Positions 1 through 11,484 of a DNA stretch of 64,000 nt are shown in pieces. Within the stretch, counting starts at the first letter, position 1, and each line of letters opens with the position of its first letter. The translations under genes and the position numbers were made by a program. The notes under the pieces were generated by a model. The model did not search any database. It was not told the origin of the DNA and saw only the letters and a list, made by a program, of their open reading frames with translations. Source of the DNA: Actinoallomurus spadix (GTDB lineage Bacteria; Actinomycetota; Actinomycetes; Streptosporangiales; Streptosporangiaceae). The DNA is taken from contig NZ_JAMXMX010000007.1 of the NCBI RefSeq assembly GCF_024055725.1, positions 299,181-363,180 on the forward strand, in the 5' to 3' direction.

Positions 1-397
1 TGTCGGGCACCGCGCACGCCGACGGGGTGAGCCAGAACGACCGGTAGTACGCCTTGCGGTAGTAATAGCAGGTCAGCCGAAACCCGAGCAGGAACGGCAG
101 TGAGATGAGGGCGTACGGGATGAAGAACGGCAGATGGTCGGGGACGAACCTGCCGAAGTCCGCGGCGTCGGCGGGGCACGCCTTGCTGACGCACGGGGAG
201 TAGAACGGCGTCAGGTAGTGATATTTCTCGACCCAGAAACTGCTGCCCATCATCGAGCGCACGGTCGCGTAGATCACCCAGGCCGTGAACACGATGAACG
301 TGGTCAGGGGGTAGCTCCACCAGCGGTCCGTTCGTAGGGTGCGCGCCGGGATCCGGGCCCGATCCTTGGCCGGCGCGTCCACCGTCGTCTGCGTCAT
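1..397 (-). CDS. membrane protein, 3' end beyond window edge
   Basis: This gene is read leftward from an ATG at 397 and leaves the window after 132 codons with no stop. The protein starts with about 25 soluble residues (MTQTTVDAPAKDRARIP...), followed by a hydrophobic helix near residues 30-48. A Cys-containing stretch (SPCVSKACPADAADF) follows, then a second helix near 92-105 and the aromatic motif CYYYRKAYYRSFW. From memory, similar small membrane proteins with this motif sit beside dihaem-type succinate dehydrogenase operons in actinobacteria, and sdhCAB lies 2 kb to the right here. An Sdh-associated role is therefore an inference from context. No enzymatic motif is visible. The reading frame is clear; the function is not. 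Confidence 0.6.
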   Translation of the reverse strand, partial: MTQTTVDAPAKDRARIPARTLRTDRWWSYPLTTFIVFTAWVIYATVRSMMGSSFWVEKYHYLTPFYSPCVSKACPADAADFGRFVPDHLPFFIPYALISLPFLLGFRLTCYYYRKAYYRSFWLTPSACAVPD

Positions 398-693
398 CCG
401 GAGTCTCCATCGAAGGCACATCGCCTGGGAGGCCGCCTATACTCCAGCCTCCTCTGCGGGGCGCTCCACGTTATTAGGGAGTTGTCACGAGCAAGATACG
501 AGGCGCGGTCGCCGCATGTGAAAAAGGCCACTTACTGACGAGTAACCACGCTATTTTTGCGGTAATTGTGGCAGAAATCGGCATTTGCTAACTATGTTAC
601 CTAATGAGCGCTTGGTCCGCTAGTGTCCGATTGCTTTCTTCTGAGACCGCCTAAGATTGCGACTCCTGGGACTCGGCGGACGGGAGTGAGGAG

Positions 694-1242
694 ATGGGAC
701 AGCGGTCACGGTCGAGCTTCGGCCCGGGTGCGTACGTCGTGCGGTACGCCTGGTGGAGCCCGCTCGTGCCGACCATCGTCGGCGCGGTGCTCGTCGCCGG
801 GTTCGTCATCGGGGAGCTGCGCCGCCCGGCGAACGCACGCTGGCGGCCCGCCGCGCACCCGGGGATCGACGACTGGGTCAACTTCGGCGCCCGCTGCCTG
901 ATGCCCCTCGCCGGGCTCGGGCTGTTCGTCCTCGCGGTCGTCTACCTGAGCCGCGTCGTACGGGGACGGGTGGCGTTCGCGGTCGCGCGCAAGGGCGTCT
1001 ACTGGTGCCCTTCGGGCGTCAAGGGGGAGTGGTTCTCCTGGGACGATGTCGCGGCGATCGAGTTCCACGCGGCCGAGGGCGGCTCGACCGGTCACGGGGC
1101 CGTCGCCCTGCGCGGGTACGCCCCGCCGGATGAGGAGCGGCCGCGCCTGGTCTCCACGCGCCTCGGCGGCTGGCGGATCGGCCGGCGCCGCCTGCTCAGG
1201 GCACTGCGCGAGTTCGCCCCGCACGTCGAAGTGATCCGCTGA
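694..1242 (+). CDS. two-helix membrane protein with C-terminal PH-like region, unknown function
   Basis: The product is 182 residues long. Two hydrophobic helices are visible, near residues 24-44 and 70-91. A C-terminal part of about 85 residues (VAFAVARKGVYWCPSG...WFSWDDVAAIEF) resembles the bacterial PH-like domains found in small actinobacterial membrane proteins; this is a pattern impression, not a verified match. GGGAG lies about 8 bases before the ATG at 694. The gene stands alone between an AT-rich 300-base intergenic region and the convergent lysR-type gene. It is not recognised as a named family. Confidence 0.7.
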   Translation: MGQRSRSSFGPGAYVVRYAWWSPLVPTIVGAVLVAGFVIGELRRPANARWRPAAHPGIDDWVNFGARCLMPLAGLGLFVLAVVYLSRVVRGRVAFAVARKGVYWCPSGVKGEWFSWDDVAAIEFHAAEGGSTGHGAVALRGYAPPDEERPRLVSTRLGGWRIGRRRLLRALREFAPHVEVIR

Positions 1243-1253
1243 GGCGGGCGTTT

Positions 1254-1308
1254 CCGGCCCCGCCCCGGGCGGATTCGCCTACCGGCCCCGCCCCGGGCGG
1301 ATTCGCCT
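1254..1308. repeat. two exact tandem copies of a 27-bp unit
   Basis: The unit beginning CCGGCCCCGCCCCGGGCGG and ending ATTCGCCT occurs at 1254-1280 and again without change at 1282-1308, separated by one A. It lies between the convergent ends of the membrane-protein gene and the LysR gene. It could add to transcription termination through its GC-rich self-complementary core (CCCCGGG), or may simply be a recent slippage duplication. Confidence 0.85.
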
Positions 1309-1322
1309 TCTGGGGCCGGCGT

Positions 1323-2249
1323 TCAGTCGAGTCGCGTGACGCCCGGCGGGAGGGCGGCGCCGGCCTCGGCGTCGCGCAGGAAACCGAGCAGGGTCTCCCG
1401 GAACGCCCGCGCGGCGTGCGTCGGATCGACGTCCTTGCGGTGGGCCAGCGCGATCGTGCGCTGCAGGCCGGGCGGGGCCAGGGGGGTGCCCACCAGTCCG
1501 GGCCGCCCGGCGAGCACCATCGACGGCACGACGGCCGAGCCCATCCCGGCCTCGACGAACCGCAGGACGGCGTCCATCTCCCCGCCCTCGACCGCGAACC
1601 GCGGCTCGAACCCCGCCTGCCGGCACGCCGCCTGGGTCGCCTCCCGCAGGTCGTAGCCCCGGCGGAACATCACCAGGGGCCGCGAGCGCAGGTCCTCGAT
1701 CCGCAGTGTGGAACGCTCCGGCGCGTCCGCGTGCGAGGAGACGACGACGAGGTCCTCTCGCAGGATCGGCGTCGTCTCCAGAGCCGGGTCGGTGCTCTGC
1801 AGCGGCAGGATGATGAGGGCCAGGTCGAGCTGGCCGCGGGCGAGGTCGCGGACGAGGTCGCGGGAGCCGCCCTCCTCGACGCGCAGCTCGATGCCGGGGT
1901 AGCGCGTGCGGAAGCGCATCAGCGCGTCGGCCAGCAGCCCGGCGAACAGTGACGGGGTCGCGCCGAGCCGTACGCGCCCGCGCCGCAGGCCGGTCAGGTC
2001 CTGAATCTCCCGCCGGGCGGTATCGACGTCGGCGAGGATGCGCCGCGCGAGGGGCAGCAGCGCCTCGCCGGCGGGCGTCAGCGTGATGTTGCCCCGCGCG
2101 CGGCTGAACAACGGGGCGCCCAGCTCCGCCTCCAGCGTCCTGATCTGCTTGGACAGGGAGGGCTGGGCGACGCGCAGGGTCTCCGCCGCTTGTGTGAAGT
2201 GCCTCACCTCGGCCACGGCGACGAAGTACGAAAGCTGCTGCAACTGCAC
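1323..2249 (-). CDS. LysR-family transcriptional regulator, divergent from sdhCAB
   Basis: The 308-residue length is normal for the LysR family. The N-terminal winged helix-turn-helix (residues 1-60, LSYFVAVAEVRHFTQAAETL, then QPSLSKQIRTLEAELG) is well preserved. It is followed by the periplasmic-binding-protein-like effector domain (about 90-300). The start is a GTG at 2249, chosen because the family begins at MQLQQLSYF. A 15-bp palindrome lies only four bases upstream of this start codon, between the regulator and the divergent sdhC, so autoregulation and control of the succinate dehydrogenase operon are likely. The effector is unknown. Confidence 0.92.
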   Translation of the reverse strand: MQLQQLSYFVAVAEVRHFTQAAETLRVAQPSLSKQIRTLEAELGAPLFSRARGNITLTPAGEALLPLARRILADVDTARREIQDLTGLRRGRVRLGATPSLFAGLLADALMRFRTRYPGIELRVEEGGSRDLVRDLARGQLDLALIILPLQSTDPALETTPILREDLVVVSSHADAPERSTLRIEDLRSRPLVMFRRGYDLREATQAACRQAGFEPRFAVEGGEMDAVLRFVEAGMGSAVVPSMVLAGRPGLVGTPLAPPGLQRTIALAHRKDVDPTHAARAFRETLLGFLRDAEAGAALPPGVTRLD

Positions 2250-2253
2250 CTCT

Positions 2254-2268
2254 ATAGCCTAAGGCTAT
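2254..2268. promoter_or_regulatory. LysR-type operator, T-N11-A palindrome
   Basis: The sequence ATAGCCT-A-AGGCTAT is a perfect inverted repeat with 7-bp arms and contains the T-N11-A spacing typical of LysR binding sites. It lies in the 78-base gap between the divergent lysR-type gene (start 2249) and sdhC (start about 2328). Binding here would cover the ribosome-binding/start region of the regulator gene and the upstream region of sdhC. Confidence 0.7.
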
Positions 2269-2327
2269 GGAAACGAGCGTCATCATGTCTTGGACGTAAC
2301 CGTGGAAACGGACATAACTTCCGCCAT

Positions 2328-3077
2328 GTGTCGTCCGTGTCTCGTTCCACGCCGGTGGCCACCCGCCCTCGCCCCAAGACGCCCTCGCCGGCGGCCGGTC
2401 CGCTGAAGCGGTACCGCTCCTCCGTCGGCAAGAAGGCCGTCATGGCCGTGACCGGCGCCATCCTCGTCCTGTTCCTCATCGCCCACGCGATCGGAAACCT
2501 CAAGGTCTTCCTGGGCCGGGAGGACTTCGACCACTACTCGCACTGGCTGCGGTCGGTCGGTGAGCCCGCGATCCCGCATCGCACGTTCCTGACCGCCATG
2601 GAGGTCGTCCTCACCGTCGCCGTGCTCCTGCACATCTGGGCGGCGATCTCTCTCGCGCGCCAGGCGCGGCAGGCCCGCCCGGTCCGGTACGCCGCGCGGC
2701 CGAAGGCGCATGAGAACCGGTACGCCACGCACGTCATGCGGTACGGCGGGATCGTCGTCCTGCTGTTCGTCATCTGGCACCTGCTGGACCTGACCTTCGG
2801 CGCGGTCAACCCGAAGGGCGGGGACGCCCAGCCGTACGACAAGGTCATCGCGGACTTCGACCCGTCCCGCTGGTACATCACGCTCTTCTACGTCGTCGCC
2901 GTCATCCTCGTGGGCCTGCACCTGCGGCACGGCCTGTTCAGTGCCGTCCAGACGCTGGGCTGGGGCCGGCAGCGCCGGTACCCCGCCGTGCGGCTGGCCG
3001 CCGACGTCGTCGCGGCGCTGCTGGTCATCGGCTTCGTGTCCGTCCCCGTCATGGTCACGATCGGAGTGCTGAACTAG
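2328..3077 (+). CDS. sdhC: succinate dehydrogenase cytochrome b558 subunit (dihaem type)
   Basis: This is the membrane anchor of complex II. It binds haem b and passes electrons between the iron-sulfur subunit and quinone. About 249 residues contain five hydrophobic helices, with histidines suited to haem ligation in [28 protein letters not shown] and [11 protein letters not shown]. The single long anchor subunit, rather than an SdhC/SdhD pair, marks the Bacillus/Wolinella-like dihaem class. The start is uncertain: GTG at 2328 or GTG at 2337, neither with a good ribosome-binding site. The gene ends two bases before sdhA, so the three sdh genes form one operon. Confidence 0.9.
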   Translation: MSSVSRSTPVATRPRPKTPSPAAGPLKRYRSSVGKKAVMAVTGAILVLFLIAHAIGNLKVFLGREDFDHYSHWLRSVGEPAIPHRTFLTAMEVVLTVAVLLHIWAAISLARQARQARPVRYAARPKAHENRYATHVMRYGGIVVLLFVIWHLLDLTFGAVNPKGGDAQPYDKVIADFDPSRWYITLFYVVAVILVGLHLRHGLFSAVQTLGWGRQRRYPAVRLAADVVAALLVIGFVSVPVMVTIGVLN

Positions 3078-3079
3078 TC

Positions 3080-5013
<1,934 letters not shown>

Positions 5014-5014
<1 letters not shown>

Positions 5015-5754
5015 TGAAGCTCACGCTGAAGATCTGGCGGCAGAAGAACGCCGCCGACGAGGGCCGCATGGTCTCGTACGAGATCGACGACGTCTCGCCG
5101 GACATGTCGTTCCTGGAGATGCTCGACGTCCTCAACGAGCGGCTGATCCTTGATGGCGAGGACCCGGTCGCGTTCGACCACGACTGCCGTGAGGGCATCT
5201 GCGGCATGTGCTCGCTGGTCATCGACGGCACGCCGCACGGGCCGGAGAAGGCCACGACCACCTGCCAGCTCCACATGCGCAAGTTCAAGGACGGCGACGT
5301 CATCACGATCGAGCCGTGGCGGGCGCGGGCGTTCCCCGTCGTCAAGGACCTCGTGGTGGACCGGTCGGCGTTCGACCGGATCATCCAGGCGGGCGGCTAC
5401 GTCAGCGCGCCGACCGGCTCGGCGCCCGAGGCGGCGGCCATCCCGGTGCCGAAGGAGGACGCGAACAAGGCGTTCGACGCGGCGACCTGCATCGGCTGCG
5501 GGGCCTGCGTCGCGGCCTGCCCGAACGCCTCCGCGATGCTGTTCACCGCCGCGAAGATCACCCATCTCGGCCTGCTGCCGCAGGGCCAGCCCGAGCGGTA
5601 CGACCGGGTGGTCAAGATGGTGGACCAGATGGACGCCGAGGGCTTCGGCGGCTGCACGAACACCGGTGAGTGCACCGCGGTGTGCCCGAAGGGCATCCCG
5701 TTCGAGACCATCTCCCGCCTCAACGCCGACCTGCTCAAGGCCTCCCGAGGCTGA
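5014..5754 (+). CDS. sdhB: succinate dehydrogenase iron-sulfur subunit
   Basis: This subunit carries electrons from FAD to the haem-containing anchor. The 246-residue protein has an N-terminal 2Fe-2S ferredoxin-like domain (cysteines in CREGICGMC and later TTCQLH). Its C-terminal domain binds the 4Fe-4S and 3Fe-4S clusters ([15 protein letters not shown] and [16 protein letters not shown]). The start ATG at 5014 is fixed by the TAATG overlap with sdhA; in-frame sequence upstream belongs to sdhA. A long hairpin follows the stop codon, so the operon ends here. Confidence 0.97.
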
Positions 5755-5782
5755 ACCCCGCACGCCGCGCGTGACCGGACTT

Positions 5783-5827
5783 CACGGCCCGGATGGAAGG
5801 TACGTCCCCCCTTCCGTCCGGGCCGTG
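5783..5827 (+). terminator. terminator of the sdhCAB operon
   Basis: Two 18-base arms (CACGGCCCGGATGGAAGG at 5783-5800 and its complement at 5810-5827, with one wobble pair) enclose a 9-base loop, starting 29 bases after the sdhB stop. There is no U-tract, which is common for actinobacterial terminators. Confidence 0.85.
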
Positions 5828-5957
5828 AGCATGTCAGGGGCCATGTTGGTAGGTATATTTCAATACCGAAACGGTCGACGTAAAGATCTACCAAGACGTG
5901 GCCGCATTACGCCAAGCTAGGGCCGATCCCCGTACGATCCCGGAGGTGGACGGCCCG

Positions 5958-7544
5958 ATGACCGTGAAAAAGAGCCGCTGGCTCATCTCCTTGACCGCGG
6001 TGGCGCTCGCCGCCTCCGCCTGCGGTGGCGGCGGCGGTGGCGGGAGCAAGTCGAAGGTCTTCACCTTCGCCAACACCGAGCCCGAGCACCTGATCCCCGG
6101 CAACACCAACGACTCGTACGGCCTCAACGTGGACAGCGCCCTGTTCGACACGTTGATGACGCTCGACGCGAACGGCAAGCCGGTGCCGCAGGAGGCGGCG
6201 TCGGTCGACTCGTCAGACCAGAAGGTCTGGACGATCAAGATCAAGCCGGGTCTTACGTTCCACAACGGCGAGCCGGTGACCGCCCAGAGCTACGCCGACG
6301 CCTGGAACCACACCGCGAACGGCGCCAACGGCTGGGGCAACAACTACTACTTCTCCGCCATCGACGGCTACGCCGACCTCAACCCGGACAAGGGCAAGCC
6401 CAAGGTCGACACGCTCAAGGGCCTCAAGGTCGTCGACCCGCAGACACTGCAGGTGACGCTGTCGCAGCCGTTCAGCCAGTTCCCGTACATCCTGTCGTTC
6501 CTCGGCACCGCGCCGATGCCCAAGGCGGCCTTCGGCGACCTGAAGGCGTACGAGGAGAAGCCGATCGGCAACGGTCCGTTCATGATGGACGGCGCGTGGG
6601 AGCACAATCGGCAGATCAAGACGAAGAAGTTCGCCGGCTACAAGGGCCCGCGCCCGGCCAAGGCCGACGGGGTGGTCTTCAAGACGTACGCCAGCCGTGA
6701 CGCCGCCTACACGGACCTGCGGGCGGGCAGGGTCGACTTCGACACCCAGATCCCCGCGGCGCAGGTGCCCCAGGCGAAGCGCCTGCTCGGGAAGCGATAC
6801 CTCAGCGTGCCCAGCGGAACGATGGACTTCCTGGAGTTCCCGCTCTACGACGACCGGTTCGCCAACGCGGACCTGCGCAAGGCGATCTCGATGGCGATCG
6901 ACCGGCAGTCGATCGTGAACGCCGTCTTCAACGGCGCCTACAAGCCGACCGGCTCGCTGCTCGCGCCGATCGTGCCGGGCTACCGGGCCGACGCGTGCGG
7001 GCAGGCCTGCACCTACAACCCGACGGCGGCCAAGCAGCTGTTCGACAAGGCCGGCGGGTTCAAGGGCACGCTGCACCTGATGTTCTCCAACGCCGACCCG
7101 ACGTACGAGCAGTGGATGACCGACGTGGCCAACCAGCTCAAGCAGAACCTCGGCATCACGGACATCACCTTCGACAAGATCCAGGCGTCGGACTACATCT
7201 CCAAGCTGGTCGACCACAAGGCGACCGGCCCGTACCGCAGCAACTGGACGATGGACTACCCGAGCCCGGAGGACTACCTCACGCCCCGGTGTGCCAAGCC
7301 GACCCGCAGCGGGTACGACGGCGCCGCGTGCGAGACGCTGATCATGAAGGGCAACGGGGCGAGCACGCCGGAGGAGGGCCGGAAGTACTACCAGCAGGCC
7401 GAGGACCTCGTGCTCAAGGACATGCCGATCACTCCGCTGTGGAACTGGCAGGACCAGGCCGGCTACTCCGGTCACATCGGTGACGTGCACGTCGACCCGT
7501 ACGTCCAGACGCTGGTCCACCTTGACCAGGTGACGGTCAAGTAG
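5958..7544 (+). CDS. peptide ABC transporter substrate-binding lipoprotein (SBP family 5)
   Basis: This is the extracellular receptor of an oligopeptide/dipeptide importer, anchored to the membrane by lipid. The 528-residue precursor has a lysine-containing start (MTVKKSRW), a hydrophobic h-region and a lipobox-like LAASAC with Cys22. A glycine-rich tether follows, then a family 5 (OppA/DppA-type) binding fold; the segment GLTFHNGEPVTAQSYADAWN is typical. ATG at 5958 is chosen because GGAGGTG lies 10 bases upstream and the signal peptide begins there; an upstream in-frame start would add 20 polar residues before it. It is the first gene of a complete five-gene importer operon. The substrate cannot be told from sequence. 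Confidence 0.93.
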   Translation: MTVKKSRWLISLTAVALAASACGGGGGGGSKSKVFTFANTEPEHLIPGNTNDSYGLNVDSALFDTLMTLDANGKPVPQEAASVDSSDQKVWTIKIKPGLTFHNGEPVTAQSYADAWNHTANGANGWGNNYYFSAIDGYADLNPDKGKPKVDTLKGLKVVDPQTLQVTLSQPFSQFPYILSFLGTAPMPKAAFGDLKAYEEKPIGNGPFMMDGAWEHNRQIKTKKFAGYKGPRPAKADGVVFKTYASRDAAYTDLRAGRVDFDTQIPAAQVPQAKRLLGKRYLSVPSGTMDFLEFPLYDDRFANADLRKAISMAIDRQSIVNAVFNGAYKPTGSLLAPIVPGYRADACGQACTYNPTAAKQLFDKAGGFKGTLHLMFSNADPTYEQWMTDVANQLKQNLGITDITFDKIQASDYISKLVDHKATGPYRSNWTMDYPSPEDYLTPRCAKPTRSGYDGAACETLIMKGNGASTPEEGRKYYQQAEDLVLKDMPITPLWNWQDQAGYSGHIGDVHVDPYVQTLVHLDQVTVK

Positions 7545-7545
7545 C

Positions 7546-8472
7546 GTGTGGCGTTTCGTCCTCCGGCGCCTGCTGCAGATGGTGCCGGTGCTCATCGGCA
7601 CCACCTTCCTGATCTACGTGGCGGTGTTCGCGTTGCCCGGGGACCCGATCCGGGCCCTGGGCGGCGACAAGCCGATGCCGCCGTCGGTCTACGAGGCGCT
7701 CCGGCACCACTACCACCTCGACGAGCCGCTGATCACGCAGTACGGCCGGTACCTCCTCGGCCTCGCCCGCGGGGACTTCGGTGAGACCCTGAACGGCCAG
7801 TCCGTCGCGAGCCTGATGGCGACGGGCTGGACCGTCACGGTCCAGCTGGCCCTCACCGCGTGGATCTTCGAGTTGGTCGTCGGCATCGCGCTCGGCGTGC
7901 TCGCCGGTCTGCGCAAGGGCGGGATCATCGACTCGCTGGTGCTGAGCGGCACGACCTTCATCATCGCCATCCCGGCCTTCGTGCTGGCCTACTCGGCCCA
8001 GCTGATCTTCGGGCTGAAGCTCGGCTGGTTCCCGACGGCCGGGACCGATGACGGCTGGCCGTACAGCTACCTGCTGCCGGGCGTCATCCTCGGCTCGCTC
8101 AGCCTCGCCTACATCGCCCGGCTGACGCGGACGAGTCTGGTGGAGAACATGCGCGCCGACTACGTGCGCACCGCCCTGGCCAAGGGGCTGCCGCGGCGGC
8201 GGATCATCCTCCGGCACACGCTGCGCAACTCGCTGATCCCGGTCGTCACCTATCTGGGCGTCGACCTGGGGAACCTGCTCGCCGGCGCGATCGTCATCGA
8301 GGGCATCTTCAACCTGCCCGGCATCGGCCAGCAGATCTTCCAGGCCGTGCAGATCAAGGACGGGCCGACCGTCGTGGGCATCTCCACCTTCCTGGTGCTG
8401 ATCTTCCTGCTGGCCAACCTGGTGGTCGACATCCTGTACGGCGCCCTGGACCCGAGGATCCGCTATGAGTGA
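7546..8472 (+). CDS. peptide ABC transporter permease (DppB/OppB type)
   Basis: This is one of the two channel-forming subunits of the importer. The 308 residues contain about six transmembrane helices, beginning with the typical FVLRRLLQMVPVLIGTTFLIY. A cytoplasmic EAA-type loop (DYVRTALAKGLPRRRIILRH) contacts the ATPases. The start is a GTG one base after the stop codon of the binding-protein gene. Its 3' end overlaps the next permease by 8 bases. Confidence 0.94.
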   Translation: MWRFVLRRLLQMVPVLIGTTFLIYVAVFALPGDPIRALGGDKPMPPSVYEALRHHYHLDEPLITQYGRYLLGLARGDFGETLNGQSVASLMATGWTVTVQLALTAWIFELVVGIALGVLAGLRKGGIIDSLVLSGTTFIIAIPAFVLAYSAQLIFGLKLGWFPTAGTDDGWPYSYLLPGVILGSLSLAYIARLTRTSLVENMRADYVRTALAKGLPRRRIILRHTLRNSLIPVVTYLGVDLGNLLAGAIVIEGIFNLPGIGQQIFQAVQIKDGPTVVGISTFLVLIFLLANLVVDILYGALDPRIRYE

Positions 8473-9400
8473 GCCGATCACCACGACGGACACCCTCGCC
8501 GTCGCCCAGACCGGGTCGGAGGTCTCCGGGGCGTCCGCGTCGCTGTGGAGTGACGCGTGGCGGGCCCTGCGCCGCCGGGTGGTCTTCTGGCTTTCGGTGG
8601 CCATCCTCCTCTTCATGGGCCTGCTCGCGGTGTTCCCCTCGCTGTTCACCGACCGCGGCGTCAACGACCGGTGCGACGTGCGGTTCGCCAAGCACACGCC
8701 GTCCTCGTGGAACCCGTTCGGGGCCGGGGGTCACCCGTTCGGCTTCGACACCCACGGCTGCGACTACTGGGCGCAGATCGTGCACGGCGCCCGCGCCCCG
8801 ATGATCGTGGGCTTCGTCGTGACCGGGATCGCGCTGACCCTGTCGATCACGCTGGGCTCGCTGTCGGGCTACTTCGGCCGCTGGCTGGACGCGCTGATCT
8901 CCCGGATCACCGATATCTTCTTCGGCCTGCCGCTCGTCCTCGGCGCGCTCGTGATCCTCACGGCCTTCCCCGACCACGGGGTGTGGACGATGTCGCTCGT
9001 GCTGGGCGTGCTGTGGTGGCCGACGATGACCCGGCTGATGCGCGGTCAGGTGCTGTCGGTCCGGGACGCGGACTACGTCCAGGCCGCCCGGATGCTCGGC
9101 GCCGGTGACCTGCGCATCATGGTCCGGCACATCCTGCCGAACGCCGTCGCGCCCGTCTTCGTCTATGCGATGCTGAACGTCGGCGTGGTGATCGGGTACG
9201 AGGCGACGCTCGACTACCTCGGCGTCGGCCTGCAGTACCCCACGGTCTCCTGGGGGCTGCAGCTCAGCCAGGCGCAGGACGTCTTCACCGACCACCCGTA
9301 CCTCCTGATCTATCCCGCGGTGCTCCTGACCGCGACCGTGCTGAGCTTCCTGCTGCTCGGCGACGCCGTGCGCGACGCCCTGGACCCGAAACTCCGATGA
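8465..9400 (+). CDS. peptide ABC transporter permease (DppC/OppC type)
   Basis: This is the second channel subunit, 311 residues. A cytoplasmic N-terminus is followed by one helix and an extracellular segment, then the conserved five-helix core with the EAA loop DADYVQAARMLGAGDLRIMVRH. The extracellular part contains two cysteines (NDRCDVRFAK and DTHGCDYWAQ) that could form a disulfide. The gene overlaps both neighbours (8 bases with the first permease, ATGA with the first ATPase), so the importer is translated as a coupled set. Confidence 0.94.
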   Translation: MSEPITTTDTLAVAQTGSEVSGASASLWSDAWRALRRRVVFWLSVAILLFMGLLAVFPSLFTDRGVNDRCDVRFAKHTPSSWNPFGAGGHPFGFDTHGCDYWAQIVHGARAPMIVGFVVTGIALTLSITLGSLSGYFGRWLDALISRITDIFFGLPLVLGALVILTAFPDHGVWTMSLVLGVLWWPTMTRLMRGQVLSVRDADYVQAARMLGAGDLRIMVRHILPNAVAPVFVYAMLNVGVVIGYEATLDYLGVGLQYPTVSWGLQLSQAQDVFTDHPYLLIYPAVLLTATVLSFLLLGDAVRDALDPKLR

Positions 9401-10410
9401 CGAACACAACCGACCCCGCTCCGGGGACACCCCTGCTGCAGGTCGAGGACCTGCGCGTCGAGTTCCGCATGCGCGGCTCGACGGTGAACGCCGTCAACGG
9501 GCTCTCCTACACGCTCGCCGAGGGGGAGACCCTCGCGATCCTGGGGGAGTCCGGGTCCGGCAAGAGCGTCAGCGCGCAGGCCGTGATGGGCATCCTCGAC
9601 ACCCCGCCCGCGTACGTCACGGGCGGCGCCGTGCGGTTCCGGGGCACCGAGCTGCTCGGCCTGCCGGAGAAGAAGCGCCGGACCTACCGCGGCGCGCACA
9701 TCGCGATGATCTTCCAGGACGCCCTGTCGGCGCTGAACCCGGTGCACCGGGTCGGCGACCAGATCGCCGAGATGCTGCTCGTGCACCGGGGCATGTCCCG
9801 CGGCGACGCGCGCAAGCGAGCGATCGAGCTGATGGAGCGGGTCCGGATCCCCTCGGCGGGCTCCCGCGCGAACGACTACCCGCACCAGTTCTCCGGCGGC
9901 ATGCGCCAGCGCGTCATGATCGCGATGGCGCTGGCCCTGGAACCGGACGTGCTCATCGCCGACGAGCCCACGACGGCCCTCGACGTCACCGTCCAGGCGC
10001 AGATCATGAAGCTGCTGCGTGACCTGCAGGACGAGATGGCGATGGGGCTGATCCTCATCACCCACGACCTCGGTGTGGTCGCCGACGTCGCCGACCGCAT
10101 CGTCGTGATGTACGCCGGGCGCGTCGTCGAGCAGGCCGAGGTCAGGGAGCTGTACGCCCGGCCCGCGCACCCGTACACCGAGGGCCTGCTGGCGTCCGTG
10201 CCGCGTGTCGATGTACGGGACCGGGCGCTGACCCCGATCAAGGGGTCGCCGCCGAACCTCGCGGCGATCCCATCCGGCTGCCCGTTCCACCCGCGCTGCC
10301 CGAGGGCGCGGGAGGAGCGCTGCCCCGACGAGGTGCCCGCGCTGCGCGACGTGACCGGCACCGGGCACGGGAGCGCCTGCCACTACGCGGAGGAGGTGCT
10401 CGGTGGCTGA
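9397..10410 (+). CDS. peptide ABC transporter ATPase (DppD/OppD type)
   Basis: This is one of the two ATPases that drive the importer. The 337 residues include Walker A GESGSGKS, the signature FSGGMRQR and Walker [13 protein letters not shown]. The H-loop is ITHDLGV. The C-terminal oligopeptide-ATPase extension carries several cysteines ([17 protein letters not shown]), a region known in this family to bind a 4Fe-4S cluster in some members. All catalytic motifs are intact. It starts at an ATGA overlap with the permease gene and overlaps the next ATPase by 8 bases. Confidence 0.95.
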   Translation: MTNTTDPAPGTPLLQVEDLRVEFRMRGSTVNAVNGLSYTLAEGETLAILGESGSGKSVSAQAVMGILDTPPAYVTGGAVRFRGTELLGLPEKKRRTYRGAHIAMIFQDALSALNPVHRVGDQIAEMLLVHRGMSRGDARKRAIELMERVRIPSAGSRANDYPHQFSGGMRQRVMIAMALALEPDVLIADEPTTALDVTVQAQIMKLLRDLQDEMAMGLILITHDLGVVADVADRIVVMYAGRVVEQAEVRELYARPAHPYTEGLLASVPRVDVRDRALTPIKGSPPNLAAIPSGCPFHPRCPRAREERCPDEVPALRDVTGTGHGSACHYAEEVLGG

Positions 10411-11431
10411 CGAGATCCTGCAGGTCGAGAACCTGGTCAAGCACTTCCCGCTCACCCAGGGGATCGTGTTCAAGCGCCAGGTGGGCCAGGTCAAGGCGGT
10501 CGACGGCGTCTCTTTCGGGCTGCGCAAGGGCGAGACGCTCGGCCTGGTCGGGGAGTCCGGCTGCGGCAAGAGCACGCTCGCCAAGCTGCTCATGGCCCTC
10601 GAACGCCCCACCTCCGGCTCGGTGCGCTTCGAGGACCAGGACGTGTTCGCGCTGTCCCGTGCGGAGCTGCGGCGGCTGCGGCGCCGGGTGCAGATGGTCC
10701 TGCAGGACCCCTACACCTCGCTGAACCCGCGCATGACGGTCGGTGACATCGTCGGCGAGCCGTTCGCGATCCACGGAGACCCCGAGGGCGGGCGGCGCCG
10801 GCGCGTGCGGGAGTTGCTGGAGGTCGTCGGCCTCGACCCCGACCACGTGAACCGCTACCCGCACCAGTTCTCCGGCGGGCAGCGGCAGCGGATCGGCATC
10901 GCCCGCGCGCTCGCGCTGCGGCCCGATGTGATCATCTGCGACGAGCCGGTCTCCGCGCTGGACGTCTCGGTGCAGGCGCAGGTCATGAACCTCCTGGCCG
11001 ACCTGCAGAAGGAGTTCGGCCTGTCGTACGTCTTCATCGCGCACGACCTGGCCGTCGTCCGGCACATCTCCGACCGGGTCGCGGTGATGTACCTCGGAAA
11101 GATCGTCGAGCTCGGTGACGAGGAGCAGATCTACGACCACCCGACGCACCCGTACACGCAGGCGCTTCTGTCGGCCGTGCCGGTGCCGGACCCGACGCGG
11201 CAGGGGACCCCGATCGTGCTCGAGGGCGACGTCCCGAGCCCGACGAACCCGCCGTCCGGCTGCCGGTTCCGCACGCGCTGCTGGAAGGCGCGGGACGTCT
11301 GTGCCACCGACGAACCGCTCTTGCAGGTGCGGGCCCCGGGCGGCGCCGGGGACGGCGAGGACGGCGGGACGTCGGGCTCGCCGCACCCGAGCGCGTGTCA
11401 CTTCGCCGACGAGAAAATCGTTCGCGGCTGA
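10403..11431 (+). CDS. peptide ABC transporter ATPase (DppF/OppF type)
   Basis: This is the second ATPase of the importer, 342 residues. It has Walker [10 protein letters not shown], signature FSGGQRQR, Walker [14 protein letters not shown]-loop IAHDLAV and the C-terminal cysteine-containing extension ([16 protein letters not shown]). The GTG start is supported by GGAGGAGG six bases upstream, inside the end of the preceding gene. With the four genes before it, it completes a nickel/peptide/opine-type importer; peptide is the likeliest substrate class. Confidence 0.95.
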   Translation: MADEILQVENLVKHFPLTQGIVFKRQVGQVKAVDGVSFGLRKGETLGLVGESGCGKSTLAKLLMALERPTSGSVRFEDQDVFALSRAELRRLRRRVQMVLQDPYTSLNPRMTVGDIVGEPFAIHGDPEGGRRRRVRELLEVVGLDPDHVNRYPHQFSGGQRQRIGIARALALRPDVIICDEPVSALDVSVQAQVMNLLADLQKEFGLSYVFIAHDLAVVRHISDRVAVMYLGKIVELGDEEQIYDHPTHPYTQALLSAVPVPDPTRQGTPIVLEGDVPSPTNPPSGCRFRTRCWKARDVCATDEPLLQVRAPGGAGDGEDGGTSGSPHPSACHFADEKIVRG

Positions 11432-11484
11432 TCTCGCGCTCTGGGTAGCGTCGAGGGATCTGCCGTCTCTCGAACGGGGCTCCC

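Noticed and set aside
398..693. Small frames in the AT-richer gap between the first two genes
   Set aside because: Short, without start signals or protein-like composition; the gap more likely holds two divergent promoters, but no clear -35/-10 pair could be fixed.
5846..5894. Inverted repeat TTGGTAG...CTACCAA upstream of the peptide-binding gene
   Set aside because: The 7-bp arms are 35 bases apart with little pairing between them; could be chance, so not called as an operator.
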